A stretch of DNA of 64,000 bases from Halorientalis litorea (GCF_023028225.1 NZ_CP095482.1:2728001-2792000), one strand, 5' to 3'; shown: positions 51,499 through 59,949, counted from the stretch's first letter. Notes: generated by a model not told the origin, from the sequence alone. Translations and numbers: made by a program.

Positions 51499-51726
51499 CG
51501 TACCAAGAATTATCAGGTATTTGGGTATTCAGCCGGTTAGTAGCCGGTAACACTTCGAACGTCGAAACGAGCAAAAGTTTGCATTTCTTGGGTATTAGTT
51601 GGTAACACCGGTGTTATGAGAACGGTTGTCGTGCCTGTCTTTATCGTAGTGAACGAGTGAGTGTAAACTGATATAAACGGGAAAGTCATGTATCGCAACG
51701 GCACGGCGAGTCACCGCATGGGTCCC
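51499..51726. other. 228-bp intergenic region with repeated elements
   Basis: Between the MinD start and the end of the ABC permease. It contains two related elements, TTGGGTATTCAGCC and TTGGGTATTAGTTGG, each followed by GGTAACAC, plus a tandem AGCCGGTTAGT/AGCCGGTAACA and the palindrome TAACACCGGTGTTA (51603-51616). A TATA-like TGATATAAAC lies at 51669-51678 but no plausible gene starts after it. No ORF was recognised. Confidence 0.45.
51603..51616. promoter_or_regulatory. 14-bp perfect palindrome upstream of the MinD gene
   Basis: TAACACCGGTGTTA is a perfect 14-bp palindrome about 105 bp upstream of the minus-strand MinD start, overlapping the second copy of a GGTAACAC repeat. It is a candidate operator for MinD or for an unseen transcript. 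Confidence 0.45.
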
Positions 51727-52503
51727 TCAGTCCGTCCGCGGGAGAGACGCCGCACCCGCCGCGAAGCAGACGACCGTTACCCCGGCCAACACGCCGAAGT
51801 ACAGGAGCGGACCGGGTGCGGCCATCCCGAACCACGTCTCGGCCGCCGGTTCGGACGTGAGGGCACGGACGCCGCGGGCGAAGTACGTCAGCGGCGAGAG
51901 TTGCATCGCGGGGCGGAACCACGCCGGGAGCAGGTCCGGTGGGACGAACGTCTCAGAGAGGAACAACAGCGGGAGCGCGATGGCGTTGCTGGCCGCGATG
52001 ACGCCGTCCTGTGAGTCCGCGAACGACCCCAACAGTGCCCCGACGCCACAGAACAGGGCGACGCCGGCGACGAGGAACGGGACGACCAGCGGCGAGAGCG
52101 TGACATCCGCCCCCGTGGCGAGGACGACCAGCGCGAGCAACAGCAGCCCCGCCAGTCCGATGACGACGACGTTCACGAGCGTCTGTGCGAGCAACCACTC
52201 CCCCCGCGAGAGCGGCGTCGTCGCGAGTTTCTCGAACTGGTTGCCCGCCCGGTGGCGCGCCACCTCGCTCCCGACGCGGGACAGCGGCGTGAACAACACG
52301 ACCACCGCGAGGTAGCCCGGGATGTAGTAGGCTGGCGGTTCGGTGAACAGGCCGCCCCCCGTCGGCTGTGTACCGACCAGCACCCCGAAGATGAGGACGA
52401 TGATGACCGGGAAGAAGAAGGTGAAAAACACCGCTGTCCGGCGTCGGAGGAAGGAGTGCCACGCCGCGACCGACGCGGCGCGGACGCGAGTGAGCGCGCC
52501 CAT
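51727..52503 (-). CDS. ABC-2 type exporter permease
   Basis: A 258-residue ABC-2 permease with about six spans. MGALTRVRAASVAAWHSFLRR precedes the first span (TAVFFTFFFPVIIVLIFGVL), followed by VARHRAGNQFEKLATTPLSR, a coupling segment, and LFLSETFVPPDLLPAW before the last spans. It forms an exporter (NatAB/DrrAB-like) with the ATPase encoded just upstream, 2 bp away. Substrate unknown. Confidence 0.86.
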   Translation of the reverse strand: MGALTRVRAASVAAWHSFLRRRTAVFFTFFFPVIIVLIFGVLVGTQPTGGGLFTEPPAYYIPGYLAVVVLFTPLSRVGSEVARHRAGNQFEKLATTPLSRGEWLLAQTLVNVVVIGLAGLLLLALVVLATGADVTLSPLVVPFLVAGVALFCGVGALLGSFADSQDGVIAASNAIALPLLFLSETFVPPDLLPAWFRPAMQLSPLTYFARGVRALTSEPAAETWFGMAAPGPLLYFGVLAGVTVVCFAAGAASLPRTD

Positions 52504-52505
52504 CG

Positions 52506-53483
52506 TCACTGCACCTCCTCCGTGTCGTCCGCCCCGTGTGACCGCCTGCCGCCGTCGGCAAGCGGTATCTCGCCGCGGTCCACCGCGTCGCCGCTCCGCG
52601 TAACCGCTCGCCCCGTCAGGTCGAGATACACGTCTTCGAGGTCCGGTTCCGTCCACGAGAGGGCGTCGTACGCCGCACCGGTCGCTTCCAGCGTGGCCAC
52701 CACGTCACCGATGGCCTCCGGGGGCACGTCGTACACGGTCAACTGCCCGTCGGCGAACTCGGCTGGGTAGTCGAGCGCGTCCGTCACAGACGGGTCGGCG
52801 TCCGTCTCGACGACCAGACGGCTCTCCCCGCCGTGCCGCTCGACGAGTGCGGCGGGCACGTCACAGGCGACGAGTTCGCCGCCGTCGAGCAACCCCACCC
52901 GGTCGGCGAGTCGCTCGGCTTCCTCCATGTAGTGGGTCGTCAGGAAGACGGTGGTTCCGGCGGCGGCCAACTCCTCGACGAGACGCCAGAGTGCCCGCCG
53001 GCCGGCCGGGTCGATACCGGTCGTCGGTTCGTCCAGCACCAGCAAGTCCGGGTCGTTGACCAACGCCGTCCCGACGCAGGCGCGTCGCTGTTGCCCGCCG
53101 GAGAGGTTCTCGTACCACGTCTCGGCGGCGTCGGCGAGGCCCACGTCCGCGAGGACCGACTCGACCGACCGCGTCTCGTCGTACAGCCCGGCGTAGTACG
53201 CCAGTAGTTCCCGGACGGTCAACCGGGCAGGGGGGTCGAACGACTGCGGCAGGAGGCCGAGCCGCTGTCGGTCCATCTCGGTCGGCGGCCCGCCGAACAC
53301 CGACACGCGCCCCTCGGCGTCGGTCGTTCCGACGAGTGCCCGGACGAGCGTCGTCTTGCCCGCGCCGTTCGGGCCGACCAGTGCGAACACTTCACCCTCC
53401 TCGACGGAGAGCGAGACGCCATCCACCGCCACGGTGTCGCCGTAGGCCCGGCGCACGTCCTCGGCGACGATGGCCGCTGTCAT
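52506..53483 (-). CDS. ABC exporter ATP-binding protein (NatA/DrrA-like)
   Basis: ABC ATPase of 325 residues. Walker A is LVGPNGAGKTTLVRALVG, the Q-loop is GLLPQSFDPPARLTV, the signature is YENLSGGQQRRACVGTALV, Walker B is LLVLDEPTTGIDPAGRR, and the H-loop is FLTTHYMEEAERLADRVG. The C-terminal about 100 residues form the DrrA-like extension (LVETDADPSVTDALDY, LEDVYLDLTGRAV). It exports a drug, lipid or ion; not set by sequence. It precedes its permease. Confidence 0.88.
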   Translation of the reverse strand: MTAAIVAEDVRRAYGDTVAVDGVSLSVEEGEVFALVGPNGAGKTTLVRALVGTTDAEGRVSVFGGPPTEMDRQRLGLLPQSFDPPARLTVRELLAYYAGLYDETRSVESVLADVGLADAAETWYENLSGGQQRRACVGTALVNDPDLLVLDEPTTGIDPAGRRALWRLVEELAAAGTTVFLTTHYMEEAERLADRVGLLDGGELVACDVPAALVERHGGESRLVVETDADPSVTDALDYPAEFADGQLTVYDVPPEAIGDVVATLEATGAAYDALSWTEPDLEDVYLDLTGRAVTRSGDAVDRGEIPLADGGRRSHGADDTEEVQ

Positions 53484-53563
53484 GTGTGCCCGGGGGGCCG
53501 GTATCGGCGTAAGCGATTCGATTCGTCCCGGGGGGATAAGCCGCTGGCGGCCCGAGTTGTGCC

Positions 53564-54919
53564 GTGGACCTGTTCGCTAGCAAAGAGGACCTGCAACTGA
53601 CTGCGGGGAGCGTGCGCGGTCCGTTGTTCAAACTCGCCGTCCCCGTCGTCCTCGCCACCCTGCTCCAGACGGTGTACAACCTGACCGACACCTTCTGGGT
53701 CGGGCAGTACGACAGCACCGCGCTCGCGGCACTGACGTTCTCCTTCCCCCTCGTGTTCCTCTCGCTCGCACTCGGCGGCGGTGTCTCGACCACCGGTCGC
53801 ATCCTCGTCGCCCAGTACGAGGGGGCCGGTGACCGGCGTGACGCGGGCGTCGTCGCCGGCCAGACGCTGACCTTCGCCGTCGCCGCGGCACTCGTCGTCG
53901 CCGGCCTCGGCGTCGTCGGCGTGCCGCCGCTGTTGGCCGCCGCCGGTGCTGGGCCCGACGTTGCCCCGCTCGCGGAGACGTACCTCACCTACGTCCTCGC
54001 GGGCCTGCCGCTACTCTTTCTCGCCGCGACGTTCTCGGCAGTCCTCCAAGGCTACGGGGACACCGTGACGCCACTGCTCGTCGTCGCCGCCTCCGTCCTG
54101 TTGAACATCGTCCTCGACCCCGTGCTGGTGTTCGGACTCGGCCCAGTCCCCGAACTCGGCCTGCGCGGGGCCGCCATCGCCACGCTCGGCGCGCGTGGGG
54201 TGGCCGCCGTCGCCGGCGTGTGGTTGCTCGTGTCGGGCCGTGTCGGACCGGGTGTCCCCCTCGGGGACATGTGGCCGCGACGGGCGTACCTCGCGCGCGT
54301 CCTCCGACTCGGAGTCCCAGCGTCGCTCGAAACCACGGCCATCGCCGTCTCCGTCACGGCGATGCTGTTCGTCGTCGGGCGGTTCCCCGAACCCGTCGTC
54401 GCTGGCTTCGGTATCGGCGAGCGCGTCCTTTCGCTGATGTTTCTCCCAGCCATCGGCGTCGCCAGTGCCACGACGACGATGGTCGGGCAGAACCTCGGCG
54501 CGGACGAACCGGAACGAGCGCGCCGCGCCGCCCGAATCGCCGTCGGCTACCCCCTCGTCGGCTTGACTGCCGTCGGCCTCCTCGTCGTCGCCGCGGCACC
54601 AGTCGTGGCCGGCGTGTTCACGCCCGACGACGCCGTTATCGGCCACGCGGCAGCCTTCCTCACCTACACCGGGCCGGCGTTCGGGCTGGAGGCGGCCCTC
54701 CGGGTGTACAGCGGCGTGTTCCGCGGTGCCGGTCGAACCAGCGTGGCGATGGTTGTCACCGGTGTCGCGTTCCTCCCCGTCCGCCTCGGCCTCGCGCTCG
54801 CGCTGGTCGGGCCACTCGGGCCGACGGCAATCTGGGTCGCCTACGCGGTCAGCGGTCTCCTCGGTGCGGGACTGGCCGCGCTGGTCGCCCGGACCATCTC
54901 GTGGGAACGGCTGGTTTAG
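53564..54919 (+). CDS. MATE-family efflux transporter
   Basis: MATE exporter of 451 residues with 12 spans, likely Na+- or H+-driven efflux of cations or drugs. Motifs: VLATLLQTVYNLTDTFWVGQ, GGGVSTTGRILVAQYEGAG, LLNIVLDPVLVFGLGPVPE, and SATTTMVGQNLGADEPERAR. The start is GTG 53564 (VDLFASKEDLQLTAGSVR). It converges with the SelW-like gene and overlaps it by 4 bp. Confidence 0.92.
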   Translation: MDLFASKEDLQLTAGSVRGPLFKLAVPVVLATLLQTVYNLTDTFWVGQYDSTALAALTFSFPLVFLSLALGGGVSTTGRILVAQYEGAGDRRDAGVVAGQTLTFAVAAALVVAGLGVVGVPPLLAAAGAGPDVAPLAETYLTYVLAGLPLLFLAATFSAVLQGYGDTVTPLLVVAASVLLNIVLDPVLVFGLGPVPELGLRGAAIATLGARGVAAVAGVWLLVSGRVGPGVPLGDMWPRRAYLARVLRLGVPASLETTAIAVSVTAMLFVVGRFPEPVVAGFGIGERVLSLMFLPAIGVASATTTMVGQNLGADEPERARRAARIAVGYPLVGLTAVGLLVVAAAPVVAGVFTPDDAVIGHAAAFLTYTGPAFGLEAALRVYSGVFRGAGRTSVAMVVTGVAFLPVRLGLALALVGPLGPTAIWVAYAVSGLLGAGLAALVARTISWERLV

Positions 54920-55146
54920 ACGTACTGCCGCGCGCGGCGCACCGTCTCGTCCACGTCGAACTCGTCGTCTGCGATATCGAACACCGGTTCTCCGTCGACG
55001 GTGACGCGGAACACGCCGTGGTCGCCGGTTCGGAGCGTCACCGCGTCGAGTCGCTCGCCGAACGCCGTGAGGAGCGCGCGCTGGACGCTCACCGCTCGGT
55101 CGAGGTATCCACAGGGGACGCAGTATTCGATTTCGACTTCGGTCAC
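54916..55146 (-). CDS. SelT/SelW/Rdx-family redox protein
   Basis: Thioredoxin-like Rdx-family protein of about 76 residues. It begins VTEVEIEYCVPCGYLDRAVS with the C-x2-C motif in the first loop, then LLTAFGERLDAVTLRTGDHG and VFRVTVDGEPVFDI. In this family a selenocysteine can replace one cysteine; here both are cysteines. I prefer the GTG at 55146; a TTG at 55173 is also open. TTTTGAA on the coding strand about 27 bp upstream fits as TATA. It may be last in a ctaB-containing unit, 39 bp after the 226-residue membrane protein. Confidence 0.8.
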   Translation of the reverse strand: MTEVEIEYCVPCGYLDRAVSVQRALLTAFGERLDAVTLRTGDHGVFRVTVDGEPVFDIADDEFDVDETVRRARQYV

Positions 55147-55185
55147 ACCCGGGGTTTGGTCGGCACCATTCAAAAGGCTACGCCG

Positions 55186-55866
55186 TCAGCGGCCGAAGGG
55201 CCGCCAGTACAGCAGGCCGACCGTCACGACGAACACGACCGTCGAGAGACCGTATGATTGGGCGTACACCGCGCCCGCCAGTGCCGTCCCGGTGCCTGCC
55301 ACGCCGGTCACGACCGTTGCCAGAATCGGCCACGTGCAACTCACGCACGAGAGCAGACCGAGCAGTCCCGTGACGGCCGACCCCGCGGCGTCGATGACTG
55401 TCGCGTAGACGAGATACGCGAGCGCGGCGTAGCCGACGACTTTGAACGGCAACAGCGTGACGGCGACCACCGACCCGTTGTACAGGACGGCCGGCCCCCA
55501 TCCCGGCGGGATGGAGAGCGCGGCGATGCGGAACGACGAGGGGCCGGGCGTGGCGAGGCCGAACAGGCCACCGAAGTAGCCGAGGAGGACGAAGTAGCCG
55601 ACGGCGACGGCGGCCGCGAGTCGTCGCTGTCGCGTCCCCGTCGGTGCCGGGTCGGTTCGGAGGACGGCCCACACACCCACGTTTATCCAGACGAACGGGT
55701 ACACCCAGTAGCGCAGTCCGCCGGCACTCGTCAACTGGGCACTCGAGACGAGCCAGTACAGCCCGAGTGCGAAGAGTTCGACGTTGAGGACCAACAGCCC
55801 CCACAACACTGTCTCACGGCTGATGTCGAAGCGGTCCAGCCAGTTCGCGGTGGCGGTGTCTGTCAT
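55186..55866 (-). CDS. Haloarchaeal membrane protein downstream of ctaB
   Basis: A 226-residue membrane protein with about seven spans, not assigned to a characterised family. Spans include ETVLWGLLVLNVELFALGLY and GLLGLLSCVSCTWPILATV. SCVSC holds two cysteines close together (C-x2-C) within a membrane segment, which could bind copper or form a disulfide. It is translationally coupled to the CtaA-CtaB fusion gene (ATGA overlap), so a role in haem-copper oxidase assembly is possible. That is inference from position. Confidence 0.75.
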   Translation of the reverse strand: MTDTATANWLDRFDISRETVLWGLLVLNVELFALGLYWLVSSAQLTSAGGLRYWVYPFVWINVGVWAVLRTDPAPTGTRQRRLAAAVAVGYFVLLGYFGGLFGLATPGPSSFRIAALSIPPGWGPAVLYNGSVVAVTLLPFKVVGYAALAYLVYATVIDAAGSAVTGLLGLLSCVSCTWPILATVVTGVAGTGTALAGAVYAQSYGLSTVVFVVTVGLLYWRPFGR

Positions 55867-57284
55867 AGCGCGAGTGCATCGACGACGACGGCGAGCAGGA
55901 GCGCGCCGAGATACGCGTTCGAGGCGTGGAAGGCGCGGAAGGCCGCCCCTTCGGTCTGCTCACGGTGGAGCCTGACGACTGCCCAGAGGAACACCGTCCC
56001 GAGCGCGGTGGTCGTCGCGGCGTACACCCAGCCCAGTTCCGTCACCGCGGCCAGCACCGTCGCGGCGAGCAGGGTGGCCCCCAGCCACAGGAGGATGTGC
56101 TTGCGCGTCGTCGCCTCGCCGCGGACGACGGGCATCATCGGGAACCCGCCGCGCTCGTAGTCGTCCTTGTACGCGAGCGCGAGATTGTAGAAATGGGCGG
56201 GCGTCCAGACGAAGATGACGCCGGCCAACACCACGCCCGGTATCCCGATAGAGCCGGTGACGGCGGCCCACCCGATGAGTGCCGGGAGCGCGCCCGCCGC
56301 ACCGCCGATGACCGTGTTCTGGACCGTGTTCGGCTTGAGGACCAGCGTGTAGACGATGCTGTAAAACAGGATGGCGACGAGGCCGAGCACCGCCGCGAGG
56401 GGGTTCAACTGCAGGAACACCGCGAGGGAGGCGGCGGCCAGTGCCAGCCCGAACGCCATCGCGTTGCGGACCGGCACTTGGTGGGTCGCTATCGGCCGGT
56501 CGCTGGTGCGGTCCATCTGCTTGTCTCTGTCGCGCTCGAAGACGTGGTTGAACGTCCCGCTGGCCCCGATTGCGAGGACGCCGCCGCCGAGCGTCAGAAC
56601 GACGGTGCGGACGGTCAAGGAGGGACCGGCAGCCAGTGCCATACCGGCGGCGGCGACCAGACAGAGCAGCCACATCAGCCGAGGTTTCGTCAGGCGGAAG
56701 TAGGCCATGCCGACGGCCTTCGCCCGGCCGAGCGCGCTGTCGGGGAGCGGCGGCTGGTCGAGCGGTTCGTCGGCCGCCTCGGCACTCGGCGGTTCGAGGG
56801 TCGGTGATTCCTCGGGTTCGTCGGTTTCGGCGGGTTCGAGGTGCCACGCCAGCGCGAGGGTCAGTGCCGCGAAGATGCCCATGCCCGCGACGAGGTGGGC
56901 GAGGGGGAACGGGGCGGCACCGGTCTCGACGGCGACGAACGCGCCGACTACGACCTGGACGGGGTAGAGAACGAGCGCGACGCCCAGTGCCACCCGGACG
57001 CGGGTCGAGATGTCGTCACGGCGGAGGCTGGCGAGTGCGGCCACGAACAATAGGACGAACACGAGCGCGGCCACGGCGCGGTGGGTCCACGCGACGGCCA
57101 GTGCGGGCGTGGCGAGCGTCGGTGTCTGTGCACAGACCGGCCACGACGGGCAGGCACTCGCGGCGTCGGAGATGGCGGCGGTCGCACCGAGAACTACCAG
57201 CAGGTACACGCCAACGGCGGTGCTGGCGAGGAGCGTCGCAAACCGCGGGCGGCCGGTGGCCCCAAACACCGATGGAACTCTCAC
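55863..57284 (-). CDS. ctaB: CtaA-like domain fused to haem O synthase CtaB
   Basis: A 473-residue fusion. The N-terminal about 150 residues have four spans with AWTHRAVAALVFVLLFVAAL and AHLVAGMGIFAALTLALAWH, each with a conserved His as in half of a CtaA/COX15 haem A synthase. A hydrophilic Pro/Glu linker follows (PEESPTLEPPSAEAADEP). The rest is UbiA-type CtaB (YFRLTKPRLMWLLCLVAAAG, NHVFERDRDKQMDRTSDRP, FVWTPAHFYNLALAYKDDYE) that farnesylates haem B. A GTG at 57284 is chosen: TATA-like CATAAG (57309-57314) is 27 bp upstream. Confidence 0.88.
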   Translation of the reverse strand: MRVPSVFGATGRPRFATLLASTAVGVYLLVVLGATAAISDAASACPSWPVCAQTPTLATPALAVAWTHRAVAALVFVLLFVAALASLRRDDISTRVRVALGVALVLYPVQVVVGAFVAVETGAAPFPLAHLVAGMGIFAALTLALAWHLEPAETDEPEESPTLEPPSAEAADEPLDQPPLPDSALGRAKAVGMAYFRLTKPRLMWLLCLVAAAGMALAAGPSLTVRTVVLTLGGGVLAIGASGTFNHVFERDRDKQMDRTSDRPIATHQVPVRNAMAFGLALAAASLAVFLQLNPLAAVLGLVAILFYSIVYTLVLKPNTVQNTVIGGAAGALPALIGWAAVTGSIGIPGVVLAGVIFVWTPAHFYNLALAYKDDYERGGFPMMPVVRGEATTRKHILLWLGATLLAATVLAAVTELGWVYAATTTALGTVFLWAVVRLHREQTEGAAFRAFHASNAYLGALLLAVVVDALAL

Positions 57285-57308
57285 TAGTCGTTCCTTGTCG
57301 CGGGTCCA

Positions 57309-57314
57309 CTTATG
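57309..57314 (-). promoter_or_regulatory. TATA box of the CtaA-CtaB gene
   Basis: Minus-strand CATAAG, centred about 27 bp before the GTG at 57284. It supports that GTG over the frame opening at 57356. Confidence 0.5.
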
Positions 57315-57385
57315 CCCCCCGCTTCGGCGTCGACGGCGGCGCGAGAACCGCGTCACGAGGGACGGGCTGGGCGGAAGACAGTAGG

Positions 57386-57393
57386 TATTTATG
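57386..57393 (+). promoter_or_regulatory. TATA box of coxB
   Basis: TATTTATG, centred about 29 bp before the coxB ATG at 57419. coxB is divergent from ctaB over a spacer of about 134 bp. Confidence 0.6.
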
Positions 57394-57418
57394 CCGGAAT
57401 TCCTAACGCCCGCTTACG

Positions 57419-58387
57419 ATGAACCGCAAGCGCGCCGGGCTGATGGGCCTCTTCAGTGCCGCGCTGTTGCTGGTGGCGGTCGAACCCGCCCTCGCGCAGA
57501 CCAGTACCTCCACGACGGAGAGCCTCATCTGGGGGCTGAACATGAAGCTCCTCTACGTGGCGATACCGATCACCATCCTCGTCGAGGGTATTCTGGTGTA
57601 CACGGTCTGGAAGTACAGCAAGAGCGACGAGGCCAAACCCACACAGGAGAACCGCCGACTCGAAATCACGTGGACCATCGCGACAGCCGTCATTCTCCTC
57701 TTCGTCGGCGTCGCGTCCTATCAGGTCCTCGGGAACCCGTACGTCACCGCCTCGACCGCACAGCAAGAGCAGGTCGAGGAGATGGAGCAGATTGACGTCA
57801 TCGGGCAAAAGTACATCTGGTACTTCCAGTACGACGACATCAGTGCCGAGGACGTCTCGGCCACCGGGCTGACGCTCGAAAACGTCTCCGTCGAGGGCGG
57901 GGAGGTGGTCAGTACCGGTGACGACGGCACTGTCGTCGAGGGGGCAGAACTCACCGGGGCTGGTGTCGAGTCCGCAACGCTCGACTCCGCGACTGTCTCC
58001 GGTATCGATGCGAACGAAGGCGAGAGCGTCTCCGCCGACGGTGTCGATGTCTCGGACGCCAACATCTCGGACGCGACGCTCGCCGGTGCCTCCGTCAGAA
58101 CGACGGAGACGATGGTGATGCCCGCAAACGAGGACGTGCGCCTCAACATCACCTCGGTCGACTGGCTCCACGCCTTCCACGTCCCGAGCCTCGGGCTGAA
58201 GTCCGACGCCTTCCCCGAGCAGTCGAACTACCTGCAGACGAACGTCGGTGAAACCGGTACCCATCAGCTCTACTGCGCTGAATACTGTGGCACGGGCCAC
58301 TCCGGGATGCTCGGAACGGTCGACGTGCGCTCACAGAACGAGTACCAGCAGTGGCTCGTCCAGCAGTGGGTAGAAGACAACCAGTAA
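57419..58387 (+). CDS. coxB: Cytochrome c oxidase subunit II with inserted repeat segment
   Basis: Subunit II of a haem-copper oxidase, 322 residues. An N-terminal signal (LMGLFSAALLLVAVEPALAQ) and two spans are followed by the CuA cupredoxin domain. Ligands: H251 in WLHAFHVPS, then C286, E288, C290, H294 and M297 in YCAEYCGTGHSGM. Residues about 140-228, between KYIWYFQYD and MVMPANEDV, are an insert of pentapeptide-like units (ESATL, DSATV, SDANI, SDATL, AGASV). Homologues have a short loop here. No coxA is downstream; the next gene is convergent and 1 bp away. So subunit I must be elsewhere. Confidence 0.92.
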   Translation: MNRKRAGLMGLFSAALLLVAVEPALAQTSTSTTESLIWGLNMKLLYVAIPITILVEGILVYTVWKYSKSDEAKPTQENRRLEITWTIATAVILLFVGVASYQVLGNPYVTASTAQQEQVEEMEQIDVIGQKYIWYFQYDDISAEDVSATGLTLENVSVEGGEVVSTGDDGTVVEGAELTGAGVESATLDSATVSGIDANEGESVSADGVDVSDANISDATLAGASVRTTETMVMPANEDVRLNITSVDWLHAFHVPSLGLKSDAFPEQSNYLQTNVGETGTHQLYCAEYCGTGHSGMLGTVDVRSQNEYQQWLVQQWVEDNQ

Positions 58388-58388
58388 C

Positions 58389-59159
58389 TCAGACGTGCGG
58401 TTTCGGCAGTAAGTCCTCGAACGGCTGGTCGTCCAACCAGCCCGCGAGGTTGACGAGGTTCTCACAGGCGGCCTCGAACAGTTCTTCGCCGATTTCGGGC
58501 GATGCGTCGGTTTGGTCGCCCAGCACGCCGTTGTCCGTGTTGTCGATTGCGTCGTAGAACGTTCTGGCGCCGTAGGTCCGCCCGGCCTCGGCGTCGAACT
58601 CCACGAGGCCACCGTCCCGTGCGTCCTCGATACGGTCCGTGCGCACGAGGTCCGGCGCGAGGTGCCACACCAGCGACGTTTCTTTCGGGCCGCCGTGCGG
58701 CCCGGGCGTCTCGAACACCGCCTCGATGCGGTCGGTGATGCTCTCGTCCCACATCCACTCGACGGCGTACGCGACTTCGTCGTCGCGGAGGCGGCGACCG
58801 ACCTCCCGGAGGTGTTCGACGTTGCCGCCGTGTGCGTTGACGAAGACCACTCGGTCGATGCCGTGATACGTGAGGTTGCGCGTGAAACTCTCCACGTAGT
58901 CACGGAACACCGGCGCGTCGACCCACATCGTCCCGTGGAACTGTCGGTGGTGGGGACTCACGCCGATGTCGACGGTGGGCGTACAGAGGAACCCGGTCCG
59001 TCGGGCCGCCTCGCGGGCGAACCCTTCCGCGATGATGGCGTCAGTCGCCTCGGGAAGGTGCGGGCCGTGCTGTTCTGTCGACCCCAGCGGAACGAGTGCG
59101 ACCGATTCGGTTCCGAAATACTCGCCTAACTCCGGCCACGTCTTGTCGCCGACAAACAT
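58389..59159 (-). CDS. Creatininase-family amidohydrolase, ArfB-like
   Basis: A 256-residue creatininase-fold metallohydrolase. Metal ligands appear in VPLGSTEQHGPHLPEATDA (E, H, D), DIGVSPHHRQFHGTMWV and VFVNAHGGNVEHLREVGRR, with a later glutamate in SLVWHLAPDL or nearby. In archaea, members such as ArfB hydrolyse the formamide of a riboflavin/F420 precursor; creatinine hydrolysis is unlikely. The start at 59159 gives MFVGDKTWPELGEYFGTE. Confidence in the exact substrate is moderate. Confidence 0.82.
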   Translation of the reverse strand: MFVGDKTWPELGEYFGTESVALVPLGSTEQHGPHLPEATDAIIAEGFAREAARRTGFLCTPTVDIGVSPHHRQFHGTMWVDAPVFRDYVESFTRNLTYHGIDRVVFVNAHGGNVEHLREVGRRLRDDEVAYAVEWMWDESITDRIEAVFETPGPHGGPKETSLVWHLAPDLVRTDRIEDARDGGLVEFDAEAGRTYGARTFYDAIDNTDNGVLGDQTDASPEIGEELFEAACENLVNLAGWLDDQPFEDLLPKPHV

Positions 59160-59223
59160 GGTCGAACGCTGGGGGGCCGCGGGTATCAATGTTCGCGCCC
59201 GCTTGCCGCGTGGAACGCCCCCT

Positions 59224-59949
59224 TCAGCAGAGGTTGCCGGTCGAGTAGACCTCTCCGTCGTCGGTTATCGCGAGGCCGACACCGAGATACTCCGCGTTCT
59301 CGTAGGAGAGCCGTTCCCGGTACGCCGAGTTGTCGTACCACTTCTCGACGATGTCGCGTGCGACTTCGGTTTCGTCCTCGTTGAACTCCGTGACGCCGTC
59401 GACTTCGTACGGCCGCCCGGCGACAGTCTGTGACAGCACTTCGAGGTTACTGCTCGACGAGGTGTCGGCCCTGATGATGTACGTGCCGGCGGCCGACTCG
59501 AACTGACAGGTGTCGTAGAGGTTCGCGTTCCGGTAGCGGTCGGCACTACTCGTGGCGTCGAACTCGTGGCTGACGAGACGCTCTCTGGCCATCCGCTGGC
59601 TGTGGCTGTTGGCCATCTCGGTCACGGCGTCGGCCGTCTGTCCACCTCTCTCGAAGGCGTTCAGGTCGTCCGCGCGCCGTCTGCTGTTGACCAAGCGGAG
59701 TACCTCCGACCGAATCTCGCTCTCGTCGAACTCACGCGTCGGAACCGTGGTTCGGCCGCCCGGAAGAGTCGGCGTTCCACTCCCACCCTGCTGGTCGGGG
59801 GCGGCGGTCGGAACCGGTGTCGGCGTCCCCTCGTCGGCATCAGTCGCTACCGGGTCCGGCCCACCGATCTGCATCCCGATGAGAATCCCGACGCCCATCG
59901 CTACGAGAACGATGACCCCCAGCACGCCCAGTGCCGTGTTGTTCGCCAT
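59224..59949 (-). CDS. CAP/SCP-domain extracellular protein
   Basis: A 241-residue protein anchored by one N-terminal span (ALGVLGVIVLVAMGVGILIG, residues 5-24), then a Pro/Thr/Gly-rich linker (to about residue 70) and a CAP domain. The domain has LRLVNSRRRADDLNAFERGG, ANSHSQRMARERLVSHEFDA and YDNSAYRERLSYENAEYLGV, close to SCP/PR1 and YkwD proteins. The acidic and histidine residues typical of the CAP cavity (SHSQRM, HEFDA, E in NEDETEVA) are visible. Function outside the cell is unknown. Confidence 0.84.
   Translation of the reverse strand: MANNTALGVLGVIVLVAMGVGILIGMQIGGPDPVATDADEGTPTPVPTAAPDQQGGSGTPTLPGGRTTVPTREFDESEIRSEVLRLVNSRRRADDLNAFERGGQTADAVTEMANSHSQRMARERLVSHEFDATSSADRYRNANLYDTCQFESAAGTYIIRADTSSSSNLEVLSQTVAGRPYEVDGVTEFNEDETEVARDIVEKWYDNSAYRERLSYENAEYLGVGLAITDDGEVYSTGNLC

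Noticed and set aside
58389-59159. Creatininase proper
   Set aside because: Family members in archaea act in riboflavin/F420 synthesis; no creatine-use genes are nearby.
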